A stretch of DNA of 64,000 bases from Epiperipatus broadwayi (Eukaryota; Onychophora; Udeonychophora; Euonychophora; Peripatidae), in the NCBI GenBank assembly GCA_028023455.1, contig JAQFVV010012992.1, positions 188,001 through 252,000 of the forward strand, read 5' to 3'. The notes under the pieces were generated by a model. The model was given only the letters and a program-made list of their open reading frames with translations. It was not told the DNA's origin and ran no database searches. The stretch's first letter is position 1; every line of letters starts with the position of its first letter. The translations under genes and the position numbers were made by a program. Below are positions 35,560 through 48,169 of the stretch, one piece after another.

Positions 35560-38420
35560 TTAGGTCTTTTACAATCTCTTGAATCCAGTTTAAGATTTCA
35601 GATGTCATTTATTACCATCTTTCTAGTGACACTTCTAATAAAACTTTCTTTTAGCCTACTTTCATCAATGATGTTAGTGATAACTGTTTTTCACTTATAT
35701 AATTCACTTTCAATCACTTCTTGAAACTTCCTACTCTCATGTCTCTATGTTTTAGTCTGCATCACTCTTATATTAAGTGTTTAAATCTCAGATCCATAAG
35801 TAAATAATGGTAAAATACATTTATTAATAATCTTTCTTTTCAATATTAATTTATATGTATAAAAAGGAATCTATGCAAGTTTATTTCTATAATTATTTTC
35901 AGAAAATTTATTTTCACTTATATTAATAATCTGACAAATATATTTATAATTGTTAACTTCTTTAATTTATTATTACTAATTCTTAAAGCACATTACTATC
36001 TGCAAAATCTAGATGATTTAAGTAATCTTCCTTTTATTTTATTTTTCTATTTTAATCCAAAAAACATTTCATATAAAATTTCTGTAAATTTTTTTAGAGT
36101 GATGGAGACATTCTATATATATACTTTTTAGCACCATGTAGTATAATCACTGAATTGCATTTTAATAAACTTGATAACATCCTGGATTCATGTTTGCAAA
36201 GCTTTAATCGCCATAAAAAATGCTTACAGAATCAAACAGCTTTTCATAATATACAAAACAAAAGTAAAATAGAAATTCATACTGTTAGTCTTTTATTTTG
36301 TAAAGTCTTTTATTACTTGAATTAATCAACTGTACTATATAGACAAAACAGCCTTTTTAGTAAATATCCTACCACAGGGCAATGGCTGCACCTCTAAGAA
36401 AAACAATGAAAAAAAAAAAAAGAAAATACTCAACAAATCCTAGGTTGTAGGTATAGCAAATAGATATACTATATCTACTTTTGAATCTAGCTCGTGTTTT
36501 TTTTGGAATTGATTTGAATCCAAAATTATTTACAACTTTACATTGTTTCAACATATTTTTTCTAACTACAAGATCTTAACATTAACTCATATTTCAGAAG
36601 ATTTCATGAAAGTTAGTGCTTAATAGAAATTGTGACTTAATAAGTGAAGAGTTTAACAGCTTCATATTCTCAAATCAAAATGCTTTAGATTCACCTATAT
36701 AATTAGAAAGTAGGTTGAAGGTAAGAATAGTCATTCTTATCTTTATAAAATTATAATCTTATTGAAGATTTGCAGAGATCCCTCTAGTGACAAATTGATC
36801 ACTCAAGTTGCATAGTATTAAGGTTATAGCCTTAAATATATTTGTATTATACAAATGTTGTAAAATATATTAGTAAAAACTGTTATAGAACAGGCAAAAG
36901 CTTGAAAGATCTGTAATCTGTAGTTTCTTATATCTTTTTTTCATTTTTGTGAATATCCATATGTATTTTCTTCTCAATCATCTAGAATATTTTTATCATT
37001 GAAACATTTAATATATAGTCTTACTAACAATTTTTTTAATTCTTCAATTTCTTTTTAACTATCTATAAAAAAATTGCATTTCTTGGTGCAGTTCATAGTT
37101 TTAATTGTTTATTTTAAAATAATTGTAATTTCAAAAGATGTTATCATAATTATATGGGCTGTTTTGTTTTCTTGTTCTTTATTATTATGTTGTTGTTTTT
37201 TTTTTTATAAATTCTTTCATGTATATCATAGTATCATCCCTCTTTTTAATAATAGTGCCATAATTTTCTCTTGTTGCTAAAATAACTTTCCACTACAAAT
37301 ATTTTTGTATTTCTGAGACATTTGTTCTCTTCTATAGTTTTTCTTACCATTTCACAATTATATTTTTTTATGTTATCATTAATTCTTTTACAATATCTTG
37401 CAGAATTATATATATATATAGTTTTTTTAAATAAATCTTTTTTTTCTTATTTCTTCTTTTCTTCATATATTATTTTCTTTTATTGAAAATTTACTGATAA
37501 ACTACTGCTTTTTTATACTGTCTATCAGTGTGCAGTTGTTAAAAAGTGTCAATTATTTTCTTATTGATTTTACTCATTTCTAAGCCTTTTCCATAATCTA
37601 TAAATTCATTTGAACAATTTTCAGGTTCTACTTTAAGTTTACTGGAATATTCAGAATGTGAAGAATACTGTTTCTTTATAGTTTTTGTCTTTTTAGTCTT
37701 GCATTAACTCATTAATTGATAATCACTTCCTGTATTTAATTTAGCAATACATTACAGAATTTGAAATATGTATTTTCTATTAATCAAAATATAATAGAAT
37801 TTTGTCCTACTTTCATTTGTAAGCTACTATCTCCATTTCTGCTTTGGACTTTTATTTCATAAAATAAAATCAATATATAGTGATTTCCTTCCTGAAAATT
37901 TCTATGAACTTATGTCTACTCTCATTTTGGTCTTATTAGTCAAATATATCTGTGACTCTTTCATTTTTCAATCATTTTCTAGTTGTTAGCATTACAATCT
38001 TCATGACAATTTTAAAATGCTATTTGGTATAATCAAAGTCTTTAGTATATGTATATAAAAATTCTCCCTTTTTACTCACAATGAAATTTATTAGGATATA
38101 AAACTTACTTTTCTTACAAGTCTGTATAATATACCACAAATGTCCATAAAAAACTATATATCCACTTTTCATATCAATCACCTTTTCATCTTTTTTTCCC
38201 TATTATTATCAAGTTTGATAATAACTCATTTAATATTGGCATTATTTCCTTCTCTTTTATATAATTTCTTCACTTAAAAATGAATTACAGTTGTTGGTAG
38301 CTAACTCAATGTTTAACATTGAATTGTAGCCCAAGTTTGTAGTTTAAAGATGTTTAATACTTTCTTCATCTTTGGTCATTAATTGTTCCTTGGCTGGCAA
38401 TTTACAGTTTCCAGAAATAT
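35560..38420 (-). pseudogene. RTE-like LINE, copy 3 (heavily decayed)
   Basis: This copy includes all sections of the family in order on the minus strand. The 5' part is near 38420-38290 and the endonuclease near 38200-37650 (YYILINRKYIFQIL, then KLNTGSDYQLMS, with Y for H in the SDHR motif). The start of the RT palm lies near 36240-36160 (a YEKLFDS remnant of the first catalytic aspartate) and the second RT block YLNHLDFADS near 36030, where the second aspartate of FADD is lost. Downstream RT/thumb text reaches about 35560. Numerous stops and frameshifts remove any long frame. This copy shows that the fragment at 4870 belongs to the same family. Confidence 0.75.
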
Positions 38421-40802
38421 ATATATATTATAACAATCCAGAGAAAGACTTAACGTCATCTGCATTACAGGGCGCCATCTAGGCATTTGAACCTAGAAAA
38501 ATTTATAAAGTAGGCAGATATGCAAGTCAAAAAAAATTTTTTTCTTATTTTATTTATATATTTTGATATCCGGTCGTTAGCCCAAGTCACTATCTCAGGG
38601 AGTAGCAGAGATTTAATAATAAAATATCTTATCTAATTGTATTTCAATATTAAAATATAAATAAAATAAGCCACTGCCAGTAATTAACATACAAACATTT
38701 ATTTACGCACATATATATAAAATTTAACATTATTTTAGAATAACTTTTACTTTGGGTTTTAACTTGATTTTAGAATTTAAATTTACATTTTAATTTTTAT
38801 GCTATTATAAGTTCGCACAGATTTGTTTAAAAATGTTGAGTATAGATCGGTTACATAGATTCCACAGTCAAAAACATTCCAAAATAAACAAACGATCAAA
38901 ATACAAAATCATTGATACAGTCAATTGCAGAGGGAAATTTATAAGTAACCCAATAGCATTCACCATAAGATGCTTGCATTTACACCAATAACTTAAAAGA
39001 CATCCGAATAAATACATTTTAGATACTCACCGTAAGGTATCAGTATTTACCGAATGTCTATATATATTTTGATCGAATATGAAAACCAAAAACATAATCA
39101 ACTGGTAACGAACCCATGCAAGCGTCTATACTCAACTTAAATGTAATGCATCTTTATTTAGAGTGTCGAGTATAAATAGACTACAAAGATTTGCATTTGA
39201 AAAGAACATATTCAATCCTTGTTTAATCTTAGGCCAAAGGTTCGCAGTCAAACCAAACTTCAATCCATCGGATATATCGATGTGTTCAATGTAATATGAA
39301 TACGGCAGCACAATTAGGTTAAGAGAAGAAACTGCTTCTCATCAGATAGGAATATTACATCTATCTGACGATGAGAGCAATAAAAAAAAACTCCATAGGA
39401 AGGAACTGCGTTCTACGTCTTATAATCCCTTCCATAGGCAAAACGGAAGTATGCGGCATATAATAGCGATTCTGCCCATAGCGAATCTCGTACTACATCT
39501 ACTAATTACACCAATATATCCAATCCATTGACCTAATTCAACTACGAAATGAATAACCTAAGATTACCCTCCCCTAATATAACTTTACAAATCTATATAG
39601 CCATTCATGCCCGACTTAAGTTTAATATTTATATAACTAGTTTAATGAAAAACAGAAATCATAATAAAACTTAAAAAACAAATAAATAAATAAATGGAAA
39701 TGATTTTACAAAAAAAATACATTAAATAAAATTATAACTAATTAATAAATAACGTTGGTCAGATAGGATTCTATTTCTTAATTATTTTAAATACGGAAAG
39801 TTTTTAATTTAATGTTCATTAATTATAAAGTTCTTATGGTTTAAAACAGTTCATCTTTATCTGTTGCTTGCCATTTGAACATGAATTCCCATGCCGTCCT
39901 AAAAAGATTGGTTGAATTAGCCATTGTTTTTTTATTTATTTATCTGGAGGTCTTTTAGTTTAGTTGGTCCTTAATGTAGAAAAACAAACGATGTCATTTC
40001 TCTTTTTTTTTAACAAAACTGAAGGGATTGAAGAGTGCGTCCTTTCAATCCCTTCTCCTTCAACTCCACACTAACACATATAGTCACATCATAATAACTA
40101 ATTCACTCTTTTATTTTCAAACCTTTCCTTTTATAATAATTTTGTGGATTAACTCAACATTATGTCATGATGGTGAAAACCTTTTCGTTGAGGTCCGATT
40201 TCCCGATGGATTTCTTTCATTTGCTAAAAGTTTCTATTGTTTTCCTATCTGACTGATGCTTATACATTTAAATGCCCAAAGGCTAGTTTACTAATTAAAA
40301 TAATCATTTCCATTTTACAAAAGATTAATTAATTTGTTTTCAAACTTAAACATATATTTTTATCTCTAAATCTTTTCTGAAAATTTAGTTTTAAACTACT
40401 CTTTTTTTAATAAAGTTTTATTTTAATAATTATTTATCTGTGCGATTTTATATATATGCGAGTTTAAGATGATTTTTTAATTTTCAGTTTTTAATTCTTA
40501 AAAAAGAAATTTTTATTGGCGAATTTTTTTTTTTGTGTTTACTAATAAAAAATAATGTAACGTACGTATGTGCCCCTGTTACAATATATATATGTCATAT
40601 TTTATTTAAGATACGGCAAGCTTTAAATTTGCCATAATATTATCTTTTTTTATAAAATATATAATAATGATCAACTTTATATAAAATTGATATCAATCTT
40701 AATTTTAAATACATTTTATTTACATTATCAAACTATTTTTTTTTATTTTTAAAAAAAGTTATTATAATGAAGTAATACAATTGAATTTTATTTAAACTTA
40801 AG
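38421..40802. other. Unrecognised region, more CG-containing than its flanks
   Basis: Between about 38450 and 40260 CG dinucleotides are more frequent and the sequence looks less random than the neighbouring AT-rich DNA. I find no domain in any frame. A short inverted repeat CTCATCAGATAG / CTATCTGACGATGAG lies at 39338-39375. It may be a younger insertion, a retroelement LTR or host regulatory DNA; none can be shown. The 74-codon frame at 40028-40252 has no recognisable domain. Confidence 0.35.
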
Positions 40803-41841
40803 TTGTCTATTATCGATTTTATGTTAAATATATTGATGAATAATTTGATATTTCCAAAAAAAAAAGCTATATTAATCTATTATGTTAGATATATTGACTT
40901 TATTTATGAAAACATCAAAGAAAAGTTTATTTGGTGTGTAGAACTAGTTTCATACACAACAAGCAGTGAAATTTTTAATGCATTATATTCTTACATAATT
41001 AAACATGATTTGGATGGGAAAATTGGGTAGATTTATGTACCGATGGAGCAACCAGAATGTGGGCAAGCATTGTAGTAAAAATTCCAAGAGGTAGCAATCC
41101 CGGAATTATTAATCATGCACTGCATAATACATTAGCAGTATGTAGCAGCTAAAAATATATCAATCTATAAAAATCGTAAATCTTATTAAAAAAATAATAA
41201 TTTAAATTCTAAATTATTCGCACTACTTTATCGAGAAGTTGGAGCAGAACATGAGGAATTATTATTTCATACTGACGTCAGATAGCTCTTTTGAGGTAAA
41301 ATGATAAACAGGCTATTTGAATTAAGAACAGAAGTAGAAATATTCTTGGTTTAAAAAAAATCTTTATTTGTAAAATATTTTTGTAAATTCGAATGGGTTG
41401 CTAAACTAGCTTATTATGTGATATATTTTCCTATATTAATGATTTAAATTTAAGTCCACAAGGAAGTGGGAAGAATGTATTTCATTTATATAATAAAATC
41501 AATGGATTTAAAAAGAAAATTCAATTTTCACTGAGTAAAGTAAAAGAAAGCAACTGCGAACTGCTTGTTACTTATTATAATTTTATTAATGTACACCAAG
41601 ATGAGGACAAATTGAAGTTAAAATAAAATTATCTGTTACCATATGCAATCATTGTATGATGGTTTTGAAAATTATTTTCCATCAAATGAACTTGTGTGAG
41701 ATCAATTTGTGGATTACAAATCCTGTCAGAGATCTTAAAAACAACACCACTAATTTAAACAATCAAGAATATAAATGTCTCTTGAAAATGAATTCAGATT
41801 TGACAATAAATCAACCCCCCCCCCCCAATGAATTTAAATAA
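40803..41841 (+). pseudogene. Second hAT transposase pseudogene (EPM2AIP1/GTF2IRD2-like)
   Basis: The relic begins inside the transposase: EKFIWCVELVSYTTSSEIFN (about 40918-40978), then HDLDGKIG and, after a stop, the catalytic-core remnant CTDGATRMWASIVVKI (about 41040-41085). Further pieces are GAEHEELLFHTDV (about 41240), INRLFELRTEVEIFL (about 41308) and, in another frame, DLKNNTTNLNNQEYKCLLKM (about 41727-41790) near the C terminus. Stops and shifts occur throughout. A run of ten cytosines at 41817-41826 sits in the last open piece. The element is a different hAT lineage from the one at 6185. The 5' end was not found. Confidence 0.85.
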
Positions 41842-42606
41842 ATTTTGAATCAAAATGAAAAATGAATACCTAAATCTACATTAAAAAGCAATTAAAATGC
41901 TCATATCTCTACAACATAGTTGTATGAAAGGGGGTGATTTTCAGCAGTGGGCATTATAAAAAACAAACTCAGAAAACATTTTTCCATAGGTTCATTTCTT
42001 CACCTAACTTTAACCAATTTGACACCAAACTTGAATTACTGATCAAAATGAACCACAAAAATAATTAATCACATTAAAATTTTCATTTTCTTTTATTATT
42101 ATCTATCATCTTAATGACAGTTTTTTGGTTTTTAATTTTGTGATATTTTTTTTTGTGAGTTCAGTCTTACTTGAAACAATTATTATGTGATTATATTACA
42201 ATAATTATTATATGACATGTAATTTTTGAATCAATATGAGTTTCTGTGTTTGTTATGGAATATTTGTTAATTATTCTTAATTAACATAATCTTCATAATA
42301 ATCATATAGTTTGGGATTTTATAAATGTATTTTTTTATGGGTAACCAATATTTCATGTGTTCATTATTCTGTGATTTTTTTTTTTTGTAAAATTTATTAT
42401 ATGAATAATAATACTATATATTTGACTAGTTTTTTGTATTAGCTCAAACATTATGTCAAATAAGTAAAAAAAAAAAGCAGCATGCATATATATATATCAC
42501 AGAAAAAAAAAATTAAGATAATGTATTTTAATTATGTTACTAGTCCATGGAAATTTTTTGTGGAATCTAAGTGATTCATAGAGAGAAAAGGGTTGAGAAA
42601 CAATGA
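41842..42606 (+). mobile_element. 3' non-coding part and right end of the second hAT
   Basis: Downstream of the transposase relic the sequence is AT-rich and non-coding, with an AT run near 42487-42499. It ends GGGTTGAGAAACAATG at 42606, which resembles the right terminal repeat of hAT elements that begin CA-TG-TTCTCAACC. The matching left end was not found, so the element is 5'-truncated or too diverged. Confidence 0.5.
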
Positions 42607-42679
42607 TTTAGATGATGAAGTATTCACTTTACTCTTATTATTCATCCCAGAATCAGTCTCCATATTAATATTTTCACTA

Positions 42680-43150
42680 GTCAAATTAGCAACCTCTGAA
42701 GAAGATAGGAGAATACAACTACTTGAAACATAGCTTTTATTCTAACTTGTGCGCTAATAGTAAATATTGAATATTTAAAAATATATAAATAAAGTTTGAA
42801 TTTTTAAAAAAAATTAATAATTTATCAATTAGATGATGAAAAAAGTCCAGCACAAATATAAATAAATATTGTATTGAATACATGGACAAGATTCTGAGAA
42901 GATCCAGACTTCATATTTTAGGCTGTACTTCAATATCCAATTTTAATGGAAATATGCCCACAAAAGGGGGAGTTAATTCTACTAACAAGATAACACAAAT
43001 ACACAATTCCATTAACCATATACAGTCATTTTTCCTTTGATAGCCTGTTGAAACATGAAAATAAAAACTATTATAACAAAAGATGGGCAGTTTACCCTTT
43101 AAATGATGTATGCCAATTATAGTCACTATTTAAATATTGAAAACATAATA
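42680..43150 (+). mobile_element. Penelope-like 3' end
   Basis: This is the plus-strand counterpart of the other Penelope fragments. It has CTCTGAAGAAGATAGGAG, TACTTGAAACATAGC and AATAAAGTTTGAATTTTT, then AGATGATGAAAAAAGTCC, followed by a tail with GGAAATATGCCCACAAAAGG. An overlapping minus-strand frame (42911-43126) is incidental. It stops just before the Gypsy LTR at 43169. Confidence 0.6.
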
Positions 43151-43168
43151 GAAACAGTATATATGTAT

Positions 43169-45313
43169 TGTAACTGTTTATTCCAGCGTAAACATGTATA
43201 TATGTGATATACGTTTATTANNNNNNNNNNNNNNNNNNNNNNNNNNNNNNNNNNNNNNNNNNNNNNNNNNNNNNNNNNNNNNNNNNNNNNNNNNNNNNNN
43301 NNNNNNNNNNNNNNNNNNNNNNNNNNNNNNNNNNNNNNNNNNNNNNNNNNNNNNNNNNNNNNNNNNNNNNNNNNNNNNNNNNNNNNNNNNNNNNNNNNNN
43401 NNNNNNNNNNNNNNNNNNNNNNNNNNNNNNNNNNNNNNNNNNNNNNNNNNNNNNNNNNNNNNNNNNNNNNNNNNNNNNNNNNNNNNNNNNNNNNNNNNNN
43501 NNNNNNNNNNNNNNNNNNNNNNNNNNNNNNNNNNNNNNNNNNNNNNNNNNNNNNNNNNNNNNNNNNNNNNNNNNNNNNNNNNNNNNNNNNNNNNNNNNNN
43601 NNNNNNNNNNNNNNNNNNNNNNNNNNNNNNNNNNNNNNNNNNNNNNNNNNNNNNNNNNNNNNNNNNNNNNNNNNNNNNNNNNNNNNNNNNNNNNNNNNNN
43701 NNNNNNNNNNNNNNNNNNNNTATTACGTATTTTAAACTTAAGTTTTGCTCTTTTATTTAACAGAAATTTATAATATGAACACATATATGTGTGGTTGGTT
43801 TTGCGATGCCCTCTAATTACTCGCCCAGCATATTTATGAGCATCAATAATGACCTCACGCGCCAATCTTACTTACGAATAAATAAGAATTATGCTGGGAG
43901 AGAATGAGTATCTATTTCTAGTGGTTCGCTTGTACCTCTGGCTAGCTCACTCAGGGGTAGTAGTCGGTGACCGTGGGAAAGAGGTGGAGGGAATATATAA
44001 AAATGCGCATGTAGCGCATGAACTATTTGTTTGCTTTCCTACTTTTTGCTTTTTAATATTATTTTAAGAAATTAACACTAACACACACAATTAAATTTAT
44101 AATACTAATTAATATTTATTAATATAAAACAAATAATAAAACAAAACCCATAGAATCCCAGAATTGGATATTGGTTTGTGCCCGAATAATTAAATAACCC
44201 GCATGTAAATACACTCGCACAAGTTTATAAATGCAATACACAAAAATACAGATTATAGCTTGAAAACAATTTCAATCAGGCATTGTCTATTAAGGTGCAT
44301 ACAGGGTATTATTTCAACATTTTCTTCATTTACTTTAACCCTTTTACGCATTATTTAATAGGATATGCTTTCATTCAAAATAGTTATTATCACTTACGAA
44401 AATGTTTGGTTTATCTCACCCGGGTGTAGATTATTAGCTGTACGATTAAAAGATTTCTTTTTTTGGTCAATTTCCATAAGGCAATCAATGGTGTCCGGTG
44501 AAGGCTGTTCTTTTCATAGTTTGAAGAAGGGCTTCGCTCCTACATTTACAGTGATGGAAGTCTCTCTGCAGGATGGATGGCACAGCCTGGGCCGTTCTGC
44601 TCTTGCCTGTTCATGATTTTTCAATTATAACTTTTTTTCTTTTTACCAACTTTTTCTTACGATCCTGCTCGTGACAGTCACAGCTATATAAGTCCTTCTC
44701 AGTTCAGCTTTTTGACTCTCATTAATCATGCTATTGTTCTTTCTTCTTTCATTAAACCATGTGGTTTGCGAAACGAAAATCTTTTCAATACTTTTCTTTC
44801 TTTGTTTCTCTTATCTAAGCTTAGGAATTTCCAATTTACCTTGCGATCTACACTCGACCATTCATTGTCTCTTTTTTTTAACATTTTATTTTATTAATTA
44901 AAATGTCTTTGTTTCAAGATAGCGATCTGCAACTTTTCGGGTCCTTTCTTTGCAATTAATTTATTTTTTTTATAATTTGTAACATTCTTCTTTTGGTCGA
45001 CCATCTTGGAATATTTCTTTTTAAATTAAAATAACTTTTATTCCTTTTTACGAAATTATTACATTTACTCACTCATGCAGCAATATAAACATGCGTATAA
45101 ATAAACATCAGAGGATAAACCATATAATCCCCCATCCCTCTTATATTTCAATGTTTTTTATTTAATTACTTAAATATATATGTATGCGCTCGCATACAAT
45201 ACCACAACGAAAAAGAACAATTTACTTAATATTATACTTGATTTAATTAGCTACGTATGCTCGGTAGTATTACCCTCTGACTTAGAACAGGGTTTGAACT
45301 CAGCCCTGTTATA
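43169..45313 (-). repeat. LTR-A, 3' copy (contains assembly gap)
   Basis: This copy matches 50039-50071 joined to 59980-61600. It begins TGTAAC and ends GTTATA in plus-strand reading, and about 1.65 kb is present outside the gap. Near its inner end AACAGGG and CCCTGTT form a 7-bp stem. Open frames inside it (44365-44616, 44712-44897) occur also in the other LTR copy, are antisense or unrelated to the element genes, and have no domain. Confidence 0.9.
43221..43720. other. Assembly gap (500 N)
   Basis: Exactly 500 unknown bases, a conventional placeholder. The left edge ends GTTTATTA and the right edge begins TATTACGTATTTT. In the other LTR copy the same place reads GTTTATTACGTATTTT without interruption (59995-60010). 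No LTR sequence is therefore missing, and TATTA is present on both sides. Confidence 0.98.
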
Positions 45314-45315
45314 AT

Positions 45316-45331
45316 ACCCCCCCTCCCTTCG
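45316..45331 (-). promoter_or_regulatory. Polypurine tract of element A
   Basis: On the minus strand GAAGGGAGGGGGGGT lies directly before the 3' LTR. This is the expected place for the purine primer of plus-strand DNA synthesis. Confidence 0.8.
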
Positions 45332-45398
45332 AAAGCCTTTAAATACCATTTTAGTATTTAAATGGCTCACTCCTAAAACCCCAAAATAATTCTAGTTA

Positions 45399-46394
45399 TT
45401 ATTCTGATGGTACTGGTTTGAGTGACTGAGCGTTATATGATCCTTTTATTTCCTGTCCAGTGTCTACCCAAAACGCATGATTTCCCTGACATCTCACAAT
45501 GGTGAACGGACCCTCATACAAATTACAGAATTTTTTACATAACTTCCCTGGCTCACTTACATGTGGTGCCTTTATCAACATCCAGTCACCCACCTCGAAC
45601 CTATGGTATCTCATTGGCATTGTATTCCGCTTCTGGCTGTTTCTTATGAGGTTGCGATATGCCTGTCTTTGATCACTTTCAGTATCTACTGAGTTTTCCT
45701 CACTTCTTGACAGATTATACGGTATTAATTGAGGAGGATCACGGCCGCAGTGCAACCATATAGGAGAGAATCCCATTGATTCATTTACTGCCCAATTAAT
45801 ATAGTTGAGTATCTCACTAATTTTCCTGACCCAACCTCTATGGTTGGTGGGGATGTAAGTTCTGAACAATCTACCCAGCTTGCGCATCACTTGTTCACAT
45901 GGGTTTGATTGGGGGTTCCGGATGGACATCAGTATATGTCGAATCCCTGATCTCTGTACCCATCTCCCCTATTCTCCAGATGTAAATGGAGTCCCATGAT
46001 CAGAGAGGATAATCTGGGGTTTCCCCACTAAGGGAAAATGCTCTTTTTCTAATAAGCATATTGTGTTCCTTGTATTTGCTTGAGCTATTGGGTATGCAGC
46101 CACAAATTTGGAAAACAAATCATATACCACCAACAAATACTTCTTTTTATTGTACGCTGGCAATGGACCATAATAGTCCACTGCTACCATCTCCCATGGT
46201 TTCTTTGGTATTATGGATGTCATTGGGGCTGCATAATTTCTGTTTGCTGGTTTGGCTCTCTGACAAATTTCACATTGGCCAATGACAGTAACTGTTTTAG
46301 CATGCATGCCGAGCCAATAAAACCATTTCCTGAGCCAATGTTCAGTCTTCCACACCCCATAGTGTCCATATGCTTGGTGAACATGAGTCACCAC
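45399..46394 (-). pseudogene. Gypsy integrase (one nonsense codon)
   Basis: Integrase inserts the cDNA copy into host DNA. The frame has a zinc-binding H-H-C-C region (HVHQAYGHYGVW, then CEICQRAKP), a catalytic core with aspartates in VAVDYYGPLP and ILSDHGTPFTSGE, and the glutamate in NPQSNPCEQVMRKLGRLF. A GFSPIWLHCGRDPP block and a C-terminal RYHRFEVGDWMLIKAP / YEGPFTIV chromo-like or SH3-like part follow. The upstream (45969-46394) and downstream (45399-45929) pieces are in the same frame. Only a TAG at 45969-45971, directly after FTSGE, separates them. A frameshift near 46390 separates it from RNase H. All three catalytic positions are present, but the protein cannot be made in one piece. 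Confidence 0.93.
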
Positions 46395-47026
46395 TGCCTC
46401 TGTCTAGGTATGATTGGCCTCCATCCTTCCGGGTCATTCGTGACTTTATATTGAAGTATGGATCCCTCTAATTTACAATGTCCAATCCTATGTTCATACC
46501 AACTTACAACCTTGGTCTCCCCATCCTCCATGTACTCAATTACCTGTTTCAATTGAGCATCTCTCTGGCATTGAGCCAGCTGTTTAAGGTCATTTTCAAC
46601 CCCATCCATTTCCAAGCTCACACCAGCAATATATAAATTTTCTGTCTGCAAATGTTGAGATTTTAAAGGTATGAGGTTCCTGCTGAGAATGTCCTCCACT
46701 ATATTCTCAGAACCCTTGCGATACCTCCCTGTATAGTTATATTCTTGGAGGTATAGACTCCAGCGTACTAACCGACTATTGGTTAAATAACTATGGTTGA
46801 TGAATTCCAAACTTTTGTGGTCAGTGACCACGATGACTTCTGATCCTAACAAGAGTGTATGAAATTTTTGAAAAGCCCAAACAATTGCTAGAGCTTCCTT
46901 TTCAGTTGCTGTATAATGGAGTTCAGGTCCCTTGATCAATCGGCTCAGGAAATACATCACCCCTATCTGACCATTCGCTTGCACTTGTGACACTGTTACT
47001 CCCAAACCATATCCACTAATATCCAT
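46388..47026 (-). pseudogene. Gypsy RNase H and linker to integrase
   Basis: This piece begins MDISGYGLGVTVSQ (the first RNase H aspartate). It continues LHYTATEKEALAIVWAFQKF (catalytic glutamate), VTDHKSLEFINHSYL (aspartate) and RWSLYLQEYNYTGRYRKG, then a linker of about 80 residues. It removes the RNA strand during reverse transcription. Its start is the second copy of a 79-bp tandem duplication, so it is out of frame with the RT piece upstream. Its end overlaps the integrase piece by seven bases in a different frame. Confidence 0.92.
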
Positions 47027-47107
47027 TTAAATACATCACCCCTATCTGACCATTCGCTTGCACTTGAGACACTGTTACTCCCAAACCATATCCACTAATA
47101 TCCATCT
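46950..47107. repeat. 79-bp tandem duplication in the RNase H region
   Basis: AAATACATCACCCCTATCTG through CCATATCCACTAATATCCAT occurs twice at 79-bp spacing with about three differences. Because 79 is not divisible by three, it breaks the polyprotein frame and ends the upstream piece in GVMYLNGY and a stop. Confidence 0.95.
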
Positions 47108-47399
47108 GCACCACAAACGGCCTCTCAAAATTGGGAAATGCCAATACTACGTGTTCAATAAATCCTGCCTTCACCCTTTCGAAGACTTGTCCTTGTTCCT
47201 CTTTCCACTCCCACCTTACATCTTTCCTCAATAGCCTCACCAAGAGTTCCATTTGTTCTGCAAATCGTTCCTGAAACCGGTTGTAAAAGTTGCACATGCC
47301 AAAGAAGGACCGTACTTGTTTCCTGGATCTGGGTGCTGGAAAGTCTCTAATGGCCGAGACCTTGTCAGGATGGGGCCTAATACCTTGTGCTCCTACCAT
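47016..47399 (-). pseudogene. Gypsy RT thumb/connection and start of RNase H
   Basis: The sequence GIRPHPDKVSAIRDFPAP, then RKQVRSFFGMCNFYNRF (the family's 'G-NYYR-F' block) and PFVVQMDISGYGLGVTV link the reverse transcriptase to RNase H. The piece ends at the 79-bp duplication. A frameshift in the 47400-47475 stretch separates it from the RT palm. Confidence 0.9.
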
Positions 47400-47404
47400 A
47401 TGCC

Positions 47405-48169
47405 CTAGGAATGTAACCTCTTCCTGAAGTAATGTACTTTTTTGTTTATTTTAATCCCCTTTTCCTTGCACTCCTTTAAAACATTGTTATATGCCCTATA
47501 TACTCTTCTATGATGTCTGATGCCACTAACACATCATCCACGTACATCGTGATCATCTCTTTTACTTCAGGGGATAACACATGATCCAAACATCGTAGCA
47601 ATCTGACCCCACTGTTAATCAAGCCAAACGGCATTCGGTTGAACTGATATGAATAACCCTCATATCGAAACGCGGTCAATTTACAGTCATCTGGGTGTAG
47701 CTTGATCTGCCAATAACTAGCAGTCAAGTCAAATGTTGAAAATATTCTTTTTCCCTTGAATCTTCCCAGAAGTTCTTGTATGGGTGGTGGAACATTGCAA
47801 TCGGGAACGGTTATTTTGTTCAGTTGTCTTGCATCGAGGCACAGCCTGATTGTACCATCTCTCTTCCTCACGACCACCAATGGGTTGCAGTAAGCTGATG
47901 AGCATTTTGAAACAATGCCCCATCTGGCCTATTTGCTTTTTCACTTCGGTTCGATATTTATAAGGAACAGGGTATGACCTGGCTTTAAATGGTTGGTTTT
48001 CATTTACTCTAATCCTTTGTTCAAAACCCGGTATTATTCCTGGTTTGTCAGAGAAAACTTGATGGTATTCTTGCAATGTTTGCATCAATGTGCTTTCCCA
48101 ACTTCCTGTGGCCATCTTTGCCTCTCGTACCCTTTCTATAATGATGTCATTTGTACGGTCTCCCACCAT
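47405..48169 (-). pseudogene. Gypsy reverse transcriptase, frameshifted
   Basis: This enzyme copies the element RNA into DNA. The first part (48169 to about 47960) reads LQEYHQVFSDKPGIIPGFEQ, then NQPFKARSYPVPYKYRTEV, the usual RT entry. A frameshift near 47890-47950 moves the reading to VVVRKRDGTIRLCLDARQLN, then IFSTFDLTASYWQIKLHPDD (first catalytic Asp), FNRMPFGLINSG and MYVDDVLVASD (YVDD active site). A second shift follows near 47476 after YIGHITMF. All catalytic residues are visible, but no uninterrupted frame is. The start given is that of the open piece, not a real initiation codon, because the enzyme would be released from a polyprotein. Confidence 0.93.

Noticed and set aside
39032-39110. 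Possible second minus-strand exon ending at a good donor (GGTGAGTAT near 39030)
   Set aside because: The open stretch before it is short and ends at an in-frame TAG, with no credible acceptor; the codons look AT-driven.
43194-43865. Three open frames of about 190-215 codons across the N gap
   Set aside because: They consist mostly of unknown residues; frames are open only because N is not read as a stop.
44365-44616. ORF shared by both LTR-A copies (also 60642-60977)
   Set aside because: It is antisense to the element and lies within the LTR; its conservation reflects recent LTR identity.
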